DNA of 64,000 bases from Melastoma dodecandrum (GCA_029817715.1 JARUPY010000083.1:2108001-2172000), one strand, 5' to 3'. Shown: positions 23,705-35,759, numbered from the stretch's first letter. Program-made: numbers and translations. Notes: generated by a model from the letters alone, not told the origin.

Positions 23705-23716
23705 TGGTATCAGAGC
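23705..23716 (+). other. Primer-binding site (initiator tRNA-Met type)
   Basis: TGGTATCAGAGC follows the LTR end. It is the standard plant copia primer-binding site complementary to the 3' end of initiator tRNA-Met. It fixes the element orientation as plus. Confidence 0.85.
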
Positions 23717-23754
23717 GGGTTCCAACAGTAGTTTAACCGCTTGTTGTAGATTCA

Positions 23755-24085
23755 CAGAAGTTCATGCCAGCTACACGTTCTACTCTGTAGAAGCTGTTGG
23801 CTCTGTAAAATTCATTGGCTACTATTCTGTGGAAGCTTACGCTCTATTAGAATCTAATTGCTGTTCCACAGAAGCTTTAAGCTCTGTGAAACTCCATTTG
23901 CTACTATTCTGTAGAAGCTTACGCTCTATCAGAATCCAGTTGTTGTTCCACAGAAGCTTTAAGCTCTGTGAAAATGCATTTGCTACTACTCTGTAGAAAC
24001 TTACGCTCTATCAGAATCTAATTGCGATTCAACAGAAGCTTACGCTCCATTTGAATACAACATCTGGTATAAGGTTTCTGTCCAA
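23755..24085 (+). repeat. Leader repeats between primer-binding site and gag
   Basis: Alternating units of the kind CTGTAGAAGCTTACGCTCTA...CAGAATC and CCACAGAAGCTTTAAGCTCTGTGAAA recur about every 50-100 bases. They contain short inverted words (AGAAGCTT / AAGCTCTGT). The leader may fold strongly; any role in packaging or translation is speculation. Confidence 0.7.
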
Positions 24086-24385
24086 CAGATGCGTAATCGC
24101 CTGTTGAGATCTTACAGAAGCTTTGATCTGCAGTATTCTCTTCTTCGGTTGGCATCGTAGTTTTGTTCTGCAGAAGCCTGTTGCTCTGCAAGAATTCAAC
24201 AACTGCTATCAGAAAGAAATTTTAGATTTTTCATATTGACACTCGTGCTCTAGTTGACAGAGGCTTGATTGTTGGCTTGACAACTGATCTCTACCCAACA
24301 AAAGCTTTTTGCTTGTTGAGGTTCTATACTATAATCATCACCGTTCTGTTCTGTAGAAGCGTAACACTCCATACGAATTGAACTA

Positions 24386-27300
24386 ATGGCTGATAACTAC
24401 CATGTACCAAAACCACATGTTGGGAATCCTCCCATTTTTTATGGTAAGAATTTTGCCTATTGGAAAATTCGAATGAGTGCATTCGTAGATGCTATTACAA
24501 TGACTTCTCGTCCTATATAGAAGATGATCTACCCTCTATACCAGAGAACCAACAAAATGATCGAAATGGTGGTCCCACACGGGAATACCTCAAGATCAAC
24601 GACTCACTAAGACGACAAAGTACTTAATGTTTTATGCTATGTTTGAAAGTGAATTCGTGAAAGTTTCTACTTGCACTTCGGGATAGAAAATCTGGGATAA
24701 GCTTGTCACCATGTACGTTGGGATAGACCATATAAGAGAAACTAAGATGAATTTCTTAATTCATCAATACGAAAATTTTACTATGAAGGTTGATGAATCT
24801 GTAGAACAGATGTTCCAGAGACTTAACCTCCTAGTTGATGCCTTAATACACTTAGGCAAACTCTATACAAATACTGAGCTAGTTCGAAATGTTCTGCGTA
24901 CTCGACCCAAATCTTGGGAAGCCAAGAAAACCGCTATAGAGGAAGCTAAAGATCTTTCTACTCTTCGGCTAGATCAATTAATGAGCTCCTTAATATCATA
25001 TGAGATGGAAAGATCCTCTCAGTCTGTTATAAAGAGAGCAGTAGCTTTCAGAGCATCGGAAAAACCAACAGAAGGTTCTGATGATGAAGCAGAAGCTGCC
25101 TCGGATGATGAACTCGCTATGATAGCTAAACGTCTAATGTGGTTCGCCTCCAAGAAACGCTTCAAAGAGAAGCCACAATCGTGATAAGCAAATTGATCCT
25201 AAATTGGTCATATGCTTTGAATGAAAAAAGAAAGGGCCCTATAGAATAGAATGTCCTTTACTTAAAGAGAAGGGAAAACTTTCTTCACAGTGTAAGTCCA
25301 AGAAAGCAATGGCTGCTTGGGCAGATCTTGATGATTCTGATGATAAGGAAGAAGAAGCACTAATATGCTTCACTACTCACATAGAAACTCAAAATGAAAT
25401 CCATACATGCTTTCATACAGAAGCTGTTGAAAGGGAATGGTATATGGATAGCGGATGCTCTAGGCACATGATCGGAGATCCATCAAAATTTTCTCAACTG
25501 ACTCTACGGAATGGAGGGTCTATTTAATTTGGCGATAATAGCAAAGGCACTGTCATTGGTAAAGGTAATTTTGGAAGTCCTGACTCCAAGGTCATAGATG
25601 AAGTTCTGTTAGTTACTTATAAAAAAAAAGTTCTATTAGTCACAGAATTCAAGCATAATTTGTTGAGCATTAGCAAGCCTTTTGACAATGGATATACAAT
25701 AACCTTTGATCAAGATAAGTTTTCTGGTATCATAGACAATGAAGTTCGCTTCATTAGAAATCGGAAAAGGAACATCTACACCTTGACACAGAAGAGCTTC
25801 TGTATTCAGAAAACTGCTTTCTGTCAGTCAAAGATGAGAGCCATCTGTGGCATAGAAGGTTGGGACATTCCAACTTTCAATTGTCATCCAAGCTTGCGAG
25901 AAAAGAGTTGGTGAAAGGTTTACCTAACATCAGATTCGAGCAAGACAGCTTCTATGAAGCATGTTCACTTGGAAAACAAACCAAATCTTCATTCAAGTCT
26001 AAGAATGAAGTTTCTACTAAACAACCACTTGAACTTCTACATATGGATCTTTTCGGACCTACAAGAGTTCAAAGTATTGGTGGTAGAAGATACTGTCTAG
26101 TTGTAGTGGATGACTACTCTAGATATACATGGGTTAAATTTCTAACTCACAATAGTGATGCTTTTGAAAGTTTCATAAAGCTCGTTAAGAAATTACGTAA
26201 TGAAATTGGATCTTCTGTAAAAGCTATAAAGATGGATCATGGTATTAAGTTTGAAAACCATGTATTCGCTACCTTTTTTGATGAATATGGTATCGATCAC
26301 AACTTCTGCACCATATACTCCTCAACAGAATGGAGTAGCAGAAAAGAAAAATCGAACACTTATAGACATGGCTAGAACCATGATTTGTGAGAGCAATGCT
26401 CCACAGAACCTTTTAGGGTTGGTCCAAGTGGTAAGGAGTTGGATTCGCTTAAGGAGGTTTCGGGTTCGAAACCTATCATACGCAGCCACCCATATTGGAA
26501 GACTCACCCACCATTGCCAGGTGTCCTACCCGGGCCGAGTCCGGATTAGTCGGAGCGAAGTTCCGGAAACCGGGCGAGCAACCAAAACACTCCATAGAAC
26601 CTTTGGGCAGAACCTGTTAATACAGCCTGTTACATCTCTAATAGTGTTCTACTTAGACCCATACTAGAGAAAACTCCATATCAACTATACAAGGGGAGGA
26701 AACCAAACATTTCCTATTTTCATGCCTTTGGAAGTCCATGTTTTATCTTGAGATGAGGGTAAGACAAAAGGACATCTATTATAGAGGAGTCCATTAATGT
26801 AAAAATTAACGACTTACCTATAAGAGATGCTACAGGAAATGTAATATCTCAAGAACCAACAGAAGGTTCTCTAGAACATCCACCTTCTATGAAAGATATG
26901 GATGAACCATCTGTTCATGAATCTAAAAATGATCTTGAACAAACAAATGAAAATTCTGAAGAATTTTCTCAAAATAATCAAAATGAAGTTAGAGCACCTG
27001 CTCTATATCAAAAACGGCATCCTATTGACCAAGTCATAGGAGACCTTAATAGAGGCATTCAGACAAGACATTCTGTAAACGCTTTTTATGAACACTCTGC
27101 TTTTCTTTCACAGAAAAAACCAGAGGGAATCGATGAAGCTCTTAATGATCCAGATTGGATTCTTGCTATGCAAGATGAGCTTAATCAATACAAAAGGTAC
27201 AAAGTATGGACACTTGTTCCTATACCTGAAAACCGTTCCATCACTGGGACTAAATGGGTTTTCAGAAACAAGCTCAACGAGTCCAGCGCTATTGTAAGAA

Positions 27301-28637
27301 ACAAAGCACGACTTGTAGCCAAAGGGTACTCTTAAGAAGAGGGTATTGACTTTGACGGGAAATTTGCTCCTGTAGCACGTCTAGAGGATAAAACTTTTAT
27401 CAGCCTATGCTTGCTACAACAACTTTAAGTTGTATCAAATGAACGTAAAGAGTGCATTTTTCAATGGAGAAATTAAAAAAAAGAGGTATACATAAGTCAA
27501 CCTCCTGGATTCGAGGATCCGCAGCACAAAAACTATGTCTATAAACTTTCCAAGGCTCTGTATGGCCTTAAACAGGCTCCTAGAGCATGGTATGAAAGAC
27601 TTAGCTCCTTCCTTGTTGAAAAGGCCACAAAAGAGGAAGAGTAGAGACCACTCTCCCAAGCACAAAAGCAATCATCTCATTGTTGTCCAGATTTATGTCG
27701 ATGACATTATCTTCGGATCAACTGATGAAATGCTTTGTAATGAATTCTCCAAACTCATGACAAGTGAGTTTGAGATGACTATGATGGGAGAACTCACGTT
27801 CTTCCTCGATTTACAAATTCAACAAACTGCAGAAAGTACATTTTTGCATCAAGAAAAGTACACTAAGTAACTTTCGAAGAAATTCGGCCTAGAAGGAACG
27901 AAACCTTTGTCTGCTTTAATGGGTATGAATACCCTAATAGACAAAGATGAAAATGGTAAAGAAGTGGATAGTAAGCTCTACAGAAGCATGATAGGTTCTT
28001 TTCTGTATCTTACAGCTTCTAGACCTGACATACTATTCTGTGTATGTCTCTGTGCTAGATTTCAATCAGGACCTAAAAAATCTCACATGACAGCAGTCAA
28101 GAGAATCTTTAGATATCTACAGGGTTCTATGAACCTTGGCATATGGTATTTAAAAGAATCAAACTTTGATCTTATTGGATATTCAGATGCAGACTTCGCA
28201 GGATGTAAGGTTGACAGAAAAAGTACAAGTGGTACATGTCAGCTTATGGGAAACATGTTGATCTCATGGTTCTACAAGAAGGAGATTTTTGTTGCCCTCT
28301 CCACTGCAGAAGCCAAGTATATAGCAGCCGCAAGCTGTTGTGCTCAACTTCTGTGGATGAAACAACAATTTGAGAACTATGGTCACTCATTTACAAAAAT
28401 TTCGATCAATTGTGATAATACTAGTGCGATAAGCCAGCTAAGAATCCAGTATATCACTCTAGATCGAAGCACATTGAACTCATACATCATTTTTTGAGGG
28501 ATAATGTACAACAGGGTTCTATAAGTGTAGAATACATTAATACAGAACACCAATTGACTGATATCTTCACTAAACCTCTGGATAAAGAAAAGTTTTTCTT
28601 TTTCAGAAGTGAATTAGGAATCTGTCATCCCTTATAA
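24386..28637 (+). pseudogene. Copia gag-pol polyprotein remnant
   Basis: The likely start is the ATG at 24386 (MADNYHVPKPHVGNPPIFYG). Gag carries several early stops; its zinc knuckle (about 25205-25255) is ruined, with a TGA at the second Cys and GPY where GHY is expected. Protease keeps WYMDSGCSRHM (about 25440). The GAG-pre-integrase and integrase have LLHMDLFGP, KMDHGIKFEN and NGVAEKKNRT, while the finger has lost a Cys (YEACSLGK). RT has WVFRNK, a damaged middle (27330-27660) and an intact YVDDIIFGST at 27694. RNase H follows with YSDADFAGC and STAEAKYIAA, then a frameshift near 28440 and a last readable part ending near TDIFTKPLDKE. The SINE at 26414-26589 splits integrase. Not translatable as a whole. 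Confidence 0.88.
26414..26589 (+). mobile_element. SINE inserted in the copia integrase
   Basis: The insertion carries GGTTGGTCCAAGTGGTAAGG, the B box GGGTTCGAAAC, GTGTCCTACCCGGG and GTCGGAGCGAAG, ending GCAACCAAAACA. It is bounded by CTCCACAGAACCTTT (26399-26413) and CTCCATAGAACCTTT (26590-26604), a 15-base target duplication with one difference. Skipping the SINE and one repeat restores the copia reading order around the integrase C terminus. It is the plus-strand relative of 12133-12323. Confidence 0.92.
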
Positions 28638-28664
28638 CGTCTTACATAAGACAAAAGAAAGTAA

Positions 28665-28905
28665 GTGAGTAGAAACTTACTACAGAAGGTACAAACATCT
28701 ATACACTTCACTACAGAAGGTAGAATACGTTGTATGCAACACAACAGAAGGTACACATATCTGTACACTTCAACAGATGTTACACTTCTATCTACACTTC
28801 ATTACAGAAGGTACACATATCTGTACACTTCATCAAAGAAGATAGAATTCTACATTATACTACACAGAAGGTATAACGAAATATATACCTCAATCCGAAC
28901 TTATT
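28665..28905 (+). repeat. Tandem repeats downstream of copia pol
   Basis: Units containing ACAGAAGGTACACATATCTGTACACTTCA, or shorter versions, recur four to five times. The ACAGAAGGT word also abounds in the LTR and coding region in one or other orientation. The 3' LTR expected beyond this is not visible. Confidence 0.75.
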
Positions 28906-29395
28906 AAATCTGGAAATATAATATATTATCCAAGAAAATCGTTCTAGAGATACTCTCTTTGGAAGCTACGCGCAAAGAAAAAATCATTTTGTTACTACTT
29001 GAAACGAATAAATATTTGTTTCAGTTGGAAATGCTTTCCTAAATTGATCTTTGGTGGGCAGAAAAAGGGATGTCTTATTTTATATATATATATTTTTAAA
29101 ATTTTTCTAGTTGATCCAAATTGCTGGTTTGCATTTAATACGACAGTTTTGTATTCATTTAGTACATCCACAAAAAAGAAAGGACAGCAAGTTGGCCACT
29201 CTGTCCCATTTAATAATGCCTTTGAAACGTTAAATAAAAATATATATATTATTATCTGTAAATTAAGATTCAGTATTTATTTATGTATTCCTTATTATTT
29301 TGTTAACAACAGCCTCTCCGATATATCCATCGAACTAGAGAGAAAAAGGGTTTGGTGTTATTGGATTTGATGGATGATAGAGATGTCAGCGGGGT
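28906..29395. other. Unassigned sequence before the left inverted-repeat arm
   Basis: AT-rich sequence with a short TA run at about 29080. I see no gene and no 3' LTR of the copia element here. Confidence 0.4.
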
Positions 29396-30394
29396 TCTTC
29401 AAATATTTTTTTTGGCCTTGGGCATTGGGAAAGATTCAAAATACATGAACGCTTAAAATACTAAAACAATGATTGAATGAACGCGGTCGGTGACACCTGT
29501 CATGATGTTAAATTAATCGATCCTAACGCGAAAGACAAATAAGAAACAATCAGTCCATAAGCCGACAAAACTAGAACAAGTAGAGTGGCTACCAAAGGTT
29601 ATTAATTAATTAATAATAAAAAAACGTGTGTAAAACAAGTGACATTATTAACATGTCAACCTAACATTGTGTACATCAAACAAGAGTTCATGTAATATCA
29701 TCGGGTGTATCCGGATGCCAAGTGGGAAAGAAAGAAAGAAAGAGAGGATATACTGTTATGAATCACGGATAAGACCATAAAATTAATTATCAATACTAAA
29801 AAGTTACTCCGAATTATTTGATATAATATTCTTTTGTTTATAGATAGGAAAGGAAAGGTCGTGGAATGGAACGCAGTCTGAATCTAATGAATCCCATCTC
29901 ATTTCCAGCACAGCTCCACTCTGCCTGCTTCGGTTCCCAATTCCCTCCTTAAAACCCTTGGATTGTGACGGTGACGACATCTTCCGCCGAGCCTTTTGAA
30001 TATTCAGACAAAATGTATCATTTTGCTCGAGTTTTGAGCTCGTTCTCGGTTTGACATTCTCCTTCGAAGGTTTGTTTATGTGGAAGTTCTGTAATAAGTT
30101 GATGATGCTTTACAATCGAAATTGTCAAGCTTGCGAGATACAATGTACTCATTCTCTCGGGCATAGTGGAGGTCAAGTGTTTATGAGAAACCATTATGGG
30201 GGGACTGTCATTGAAAAGGGGGGCATTGTCTTTGAGAGAAAATGCAATCAAGTATTAGACCACTTGTAATGTTAAGGTTTAAAACAACTATTCCCAAGTT
30301 TCTTCTTGATAGAAGAATTAGGAAATATTAGGAGAAGTGCGAACCTTATAAAAGTGTCGGAATGAGTACAAAAGGATTTGGACAAATTTAGAAG

Positions 30395-30550
30395 TTAAAA
30401 TAAATTAGAAAATAATATGATATTGGGAAACGTTTCCAGAAATTTAGAATTTAAAATAAATTAAAATATCGTCATATGATAATGGGAAATGTTAGGAGAA
30501 ATTTAGAATTTAAAATAAATAAGAATATTAGAATGTGATATTTGGAAACA
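30395..30550 (+). repeat. Short tandem repeats (three ~60-base units)
   Basis: Units of the type GAAATTTAGAATTTAAAATAAAT...ATGATAxTGGGAAA recur three times, spaced about 60 bases. The same array appears inverted in the right arm at about 53150-53300. Confidence 0.75.
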
Positions 30551-30639
30551 TAAAAAAAAAGTTCTAAAGGATCGATCGCAACCATACATGTAGTTTAATC
30601 CCAACAATTAAGTAAGGAGTTTACTTATGTAAAAAAAGA

Positions 30640-32116
30640 CTAATGCCTCATTTTTCAGTAAAGTGAATGTTACTTAGGTAAAGTGTTGAATCTTCCTCTC
30701 AGCGATCTCATTATGTTGCGGAGTTTATGCACAGGAGAGTTCCCTCCTTATGTTAGTCCTTCTGCAAAACAAGTTAAATTTATTCAAGCAGAATTCTTCT
30801 CTGTTGTCAGTCCGTAATAATCGAGTTTTCTTGCCTTATTCTCCTTCCACAGTCTCTTTGAACTCGAGAAATTTGGATAATACTTCTGAATTTTCTTTCA
30901 CGAAGTACACCCATGTGAACCAGGAAAAGTCATCAACGAGCAACAACATCTAGGTGCATCCCGAGTATGACGTAGTTCGAGTTGGTCCCATCAAGTCGCT
31001 GTGAACTTAATCCAAAGGAACCCTACTTCACAAGACCGAGTTGGCGAAAGGTAGTTTATGGGCCTTCCCATACTAACATACCTTGATCACGCTTACTTCC
31101 TCGATTCTCAAATCTTCTGACGAAACGTCGACAAGGTTCTTTCGAGACATGACACTCAACTTAGTCATATTAAGGTGCCAGAGTCTCGCATGCCACAAGG
31201 ATGAGTTGCCCCTGTCGCTCACTTCTAATGTTTGAATATGAGGCCAAAAGGAAGAACAAGTCCTTCAATCGAGTTCCAATATGAACTACATCCAACTTGA
31301 TCTCCTTCACGTTCCATTGGAACTTCACATCCTTTGGACTGAATAACACCGGATTTCCCGCGTCCACTTCATTTGCTATGGAGAATATATTCTACCGAAT
31401 TCCTGGGATATGATACACATTCTTCAGAGTAATTGACTCTCCCTTGTCGTTGTCAATTACAACTGATCCTTCTTTCTGGACTTTGTGTATCGAGTTGTCT
31501 GCTGTGACGATACCGCCACCCCCATTGTGAACTCTAATCAACGAAAACACCAAGTCGTCTCCTGTGACATGACGGTGTGTTTGTCAGACCTCACGAGCAG
31601 ATCCATAATCGATAACGTGTTCAAACAAACTGTGAGAGATTGATCTCTTCAACATGAATTATGCCTTCGCAATGAGTTCCCTTCATTTCTTCAACGCATC
31701 TGCATTAGTAGCGGCTTTCTCCCTAGCCGCATCAACATCGTCCCTTATGACATCCCACAAGTCTTCCTCGACCAAGTAGAACTCCATGCAAGTCTTCCAA
31801 TAGTTTGACTGATTCAACAACTCCAAACCTTGACTGACAACATGATCGTCACCTTCCACATCTCCGAGTGCATTGTGACTTTCCGCACGAACTTTACCTA
31901 TGCTCTGATACCATGAAAAGAAAACACCGATCATTCATTTCCAAGAAGAATCAAGAAGGATTTTTCTAGAAGCTTACATGTATAATTGCTTCAAAGTACA
32001 ATACACTAAAATCGGCTAAAGCTAATTTAAACTAACAATTAACAACTAACTAATAACTGCACCTAAGGTGCCCAGGAGAGAGAAAAAAAGTAGAAAATGG
32101 AGAGTGCAAGAAGCTG
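30640..32116 (-). mobile_element. Truncated Ty1/copia element in the left arm
   Basis: On the minus strand, from the spacer side: an LTR (about 32116-31914), a primer-binding site complement GCTCTGATACCA (31902-31913), gag-like sequence (31900-31683, QGLELLNQSNY and TCMEFYLVEEDLWDVI), a GAG-pre-integrase piece (31367-31170, SPKDVKFQWNVKEIKLDVVH) and an integrase core piece (about 30960-30700). Reverse transcriptase and the 3' LTR are missing. It is the mirror copy of 51520-52980. Confidence 0.82.
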
Positions 32117-32456
32117 ATGATGGCCCCCTTGCCCGTTTACGATGCAACCCAAAAAGGGTGCCGGCTTGTGGGCTCGTATGTGGGTCGTGTGTGGTCGGTT
32201 CAACCCAAAAAGGGTGCCGGCTTATGAGCCCATATATGGGCTTGGGTTTGAGGGGGCGTGTTGAAAAGGGTTACTATATAGTAAACCCAATCCCACATCG
32301 GATAGAGAAATGAGTCCGGCCTAGTATATATAGCTTAGCGGGCTACTCCCTCTACAGCCAATTGGTTTTAGAGTGAACCCCCGCTAAGCTTGTATGTTGG
32401 GCTCGGCATGTGGGCCGGTCCGATATTTTAACACCCTCCGCATTCAACAGGATGGT
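32117..32456 (+). other. Spacer edge: 56-base tandem repeat and LTR-like sequence
   Basis: CAACCCAAAAAGGGTGCCGGCTT occurs twice, at 32145 and 32201. It is followed by CCCACATCGGATAGAGAAATG and TAGTATATATAG, which resemble the promoter end of a plant LTR or solo LTR. No boundaries can be fixed. Confidence 0.45.
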
Positions 32457-32499
32457 TTAGATGTCGGTTTCATGATGCTTAATGCTTGCATGAACTACC

Positions 32500-32625
32500 C
32501 TGACATGGGGATGACGACCAAGCTGCGGGCAGCTGTTGGAGACCATCCCGAAGATGTAGATGGCGGTCCAACCAGCAAGAAGGTTGTGAGAACTATATGT
32601 ACGCCTGTTTACATAGTAAACGTCA
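32500..32625 (-). pseudogene. DUF4220 N-terminal gene fragment
   Basis: The minus-strand frame reads NLLAGWTAIYIFGMVSNS, matching the LLTDWAAIYVFGIISNT membrane segment of the gene at 54323. Only a short block is conserved and flanking frames are broken. It is a scrap of a paralogue inside the spacer of the inverted duplication. Confidence 0.6.
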
Positions 32626-32910
32626 TTTTGGCTCTCTTCGATGGGCTTTGGATGAAACCAAGATCGGTACTTCTTGGAAGATTGCTCGATCAACGATGCG
32701 ATGCCCGACGTAGCTGTCAAGGATCGAGGCTAGTAGAGGAGCATATCGACGAACTGAGGATCGATGATAAAGATGACGATGGAGCGAAAGCCGATTGTAA
32801 CACTCCATTGAAGACTTCCAGTAACAAAGAAGGACGGTAAGGATTAAGGTCAATGCTCGAAGGGCCGATGTTCACGAAGTGTCGATGATCGAGTCATCCC
32901 TCTAATTAGA

Positions 32911-33222
32911 TGATAGTTAGTTTTAGATTCATTAGCACGTGTTAAATGTGCATCGGTCGATAGTTATTAGTTAGCGTCTATAAATAAGTCAGCACTGGTC
33001 AATTGTGAATACATCACAATCATTCCATGACCCGAATGGCTTCTTGATTGTCAACTTATCTGTTCGTAATCGCTTCAAGTGTTGTACAATGGCTGTAAGT
33101 CTTTCCTTTTACACTTAGTGAATGTTTGTTCGTTCTTCCATTCACTTACTTTCATTGGCGACCATATTTACTTTCAACACTTTGAGTCCCCGATATATCA
33201 CGACGTGTTTCACCCGCAAACA
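32911..33222 (+). repeat. 5' LTR of the Tat element
   Basis: Starts near TGATAGTTAG and ends CCCGCAAACA. A TATA-like TCTATAAATAAG lies at about 32978. It matches the 42741-43050 LTR with scattered differences, so insertion is not recent. The left edge is uncertain by about 10 bases. Confidence 0.78.
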
Positions 33223-33276
33223 CGTTTTTGGCGATCACAGTGGGAGTCGAAAGTGAGTTTTGTGCGATTGTACGGA

Positions 33277-35310
33277 ATGCCAACAACCCGAAGTGCGGCT
33301 AACAGAATGGTTGATACTCATGTTGATTCGGAGACCAATTCTGGGCAAGGCCAAACTGGTAACAATGGCCAGATCCGTCGGAACGGGCAACAAAATGCCC
33401 AGAACGTTGGATAACCAAATGTCCAGACGCAGGAGCGAGGGCCTTCCCCTGTGTCGAACGTCCTGCTTAATGTATCGGAGACAGTTCCCTTGGACGTGTT
33501 TCTGCAAATGCAGGCCATATATCAGGAGAACTTCTTGGAGTTACAGAAACAACTCCAAGGAATAAACGCCAGGATCGATGCTGAAATTTTCCCCTATACT
33601 GCGGCGCGAAGGGCTGCTATTCGTGATGGGAAAAGCAGGGTAAGGTTCGATCATGAGACCACCCATGATCATGTCCATTTAACTCGGGACTATCGACGGA
33701 CTGAACCAAGTAGGTCACGTTTTGTTTCTGATGATCGAGGCGAGTTTGTCATACCTGATCGATTGAATCGCTATAATGTGTTCGTCAATCTTGATGATGA
33801 TGTGCAGGATCCCTATCGACCACAGGCATACACACCTCCTCATCGTCGAAGGGAAAACCAGTATACGCGATCCACTATCGATAACCCTGTCCGCGGACCA
33901 CCTGTAGAAGGTCAACTCCCAAAGTGATACCTTTTCGGTGATGTCCCTAGGGATGTGCCTACTTTCGATAGGGAAGCTGACAGAAATCCGTTGGAAAGGG
34001 AAGTCCCCAGAGTTCCTCTGAGGCTTGTCGATCATGTTGATTACATAGATGTGATTACTCGAATAGTTGAGCAAATGGTCCCAGGTGCGGCGCGTCGAGA
34101 AGAGGTTAGCCTTTACAAGACACCTTATCCTGAGTTCATCGATCGAGATTATCCTTATCCTAGGGGTTACAACATCCCCGATTTCACTCACTTTTCTGGT
34201 GAAGATGAGATGACACCGATGGAGCATATAGCTCGATTTACTCATCAAACGGGTGAGGCATTGAACAATGACCATTGGAAGCTTCGGCTCTTCCCTAATT
34301 CACTTATTGTACCAGCGTTTAATTTGTACATCCATATCCCTTACAACTTAGTGCAGAATTGGCAGGATATATAAACGCAGTTCAAGCAAGCCTTCACTAC
34401 TCTTGATTCGACCATTTCTCTTGTCAAACTCAATAAGATGCGACGGCAGCTTGGAGAACTTGCAGCGAATTTCCTGCAGCGATTCCGAAAGGCTCGACTA
34501 AGATGTAAAACATCAGTCAGTGAAGATGAGGTGGTCAACGTGGCCCAGGATGTTTTGGATATTCGTATTTGAAAGAAAATCCAGGGAGAAAAGTTTAGAG
34601 ACCTCTACGAACTTGCTCTGAGAGCTACTAATTATGAAAATCTACTCAGAGAAGAGTCGAGAAAACGCTCGGCATATCATCTTGAGCCCACATTTGTCAG
34701 GTCGATATGGCTGAATTTGTCAAAGGTAAAGCCACTATTTGTGATCCTTTGTCGAAGAAGAATTTTAAAGCTAAGGCATCTCAATAGTCGAACGAAGAGC
34801 GAAAGTACTCTTTCGATGTTGAAAAAGCCGATGAGATCTTTGATTGGCTCCATAAGCGAGATCGAATCAAGCTAAAACCTGGCCATCTACTTCCCCAAAC
34901 TGACAGAGAGAAGAAGAAGAGCTATTGCAAATGGCATGGGTCTATTACTCACGCCACGGGTGATTGTCTGACTTTTATAAATCTTATTCAGGATGTTATT
35001 GAATCAAAGATTCTTTGCTGTAAAGAGTCTGAGGAGTCGTCATCCGTCGATCAAAAACCATTTGCTGGTTGTGAAGTTCATACGTTTGGCATTAACATGG
35101 TTGATGTTGTTCGACGTGTTTTTCAGGAATCCAACGTTTCTGGGGAGACTTATGTGATCAACAAGCTGTTCAAGAGGCTTCTCGACAAAAGAGTTGTCTT
35201 GTGCCCTGTGATTGCTTCGAGGCTCTAGAATGAAGTTTGCTGGTGACATATGGATGAGACTCACACTACTGACAAGTGCTTCACTTTCAGGAAGTTTCTC
35301 CAGTCTCACC
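33277..35310 (+). pseudogene. Tat gag remnant
   Basis: A start at 33277 (MPTTRSAANRM) opens a short frame that stops at 33414. The same protein continues at 33451-33927 and 33955-34374 in broken frames. The retrotransposon gag core is recognisable from DFTHFSGEDEMTPMEHIARF, then, after a stop at 34372, LGELAANFLQRFRKARLRC and RDLYELALRATNYENLLREE. Further on CKWHGSITHATGDCLTF matches the zinc-finger-like stretch typical of this clade. Protease is not visible. At least four stops or shifts break it. Confidence 0.78.
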
Positions 35311-35759
35311 AGACAGAGGAGTGATTCAATCTATCACCAGTCGAGAAGGCTGCAATTGGGATTCATCGCAAGGAACCTTCGAAGGCGTTTAATCGAAACC
35401 CCGGAGGAACTGGATCTGCCCCCGATGCTCACAAAGTCTTTCCTAATAAGGGGCATGTTGTCAAGAAAGCAAAGGCAGCACCTCTTTGTCTCGAGACTCA
35501 ATCTATCGTGCTGGCTGTCAACAGCGATGGGGATTCCTCTGCCAAGTCGAGCGACCTGCCAAGGAAACTGTCAAGAGAGGCGATCTTAAGGATCGACTTC
35601 GACCTTCCCCCGCCTTGATGAACAAGCCATCGAAGATGGACCTCCTATTGCACAATTCCTTGAGAAAGCTGATACTTGTAATCGATGCAGGCCTATTCTA
35701 AGGCACAATATACTAATCTCTCAGCTATGTCGCCCATGCTCGTACAATTACTTACATAA

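Larger units (their letters stand above)
21890..28640 (+). mobile_element. SIRE-like Ty1/copia retrotransposon, decayed
   Basis: The element has a long 5' LTR (about 21890-23702), a tRNA-Met type primer-binding site, a repeat-rich leader and a gag-protease-integrase-RT-RNase H reading frame in Ty1/copia order. No 3' LTR is visible downstream of 28640, so the right boundary is the end of coding homology. Gag and pol contain many stops and frameshifts. The very long LTR and leader and the domain sequences (for example YVDDIIFGST and TFFLDLQIQQ) suggest the SIRE/Maximus clade. A SINE has inserted in the integrase region. Confidence 0.85.
29396..32116 (-). repeat. Left arm of a large inverted duplication
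   Basis: Read on the minus strand this arm matches 51520-54292. Landmarks shared in inverted order are the TTATTAATTAATTAATAATAAAAAAACG stretch, the GAAAGAAAGAAAG run, the CAAGTATTAGACCACTTGTAATG block, copia gag and LTR sequences, and GGTGCCCAGGAGAGAG. In the part from about 30049 to 30285 I count six differences over roughly 235 bases, so the duplication is fairly recent. Outward, similarity stops near 29396; inward, at the outer end of a copia LTR near 32116. Confidence 0.93.

Noticed and set aside
30051..30269. A 72-codon cysteine-containing frame conserved in both inverted arms (also 53415-53633, minus strand)
   Set aside because: Of the six differences between copies in this part, five change the amino acid and one is silent, so there is no sign of selection on protein. 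The conservation is explained by the recent duplication.
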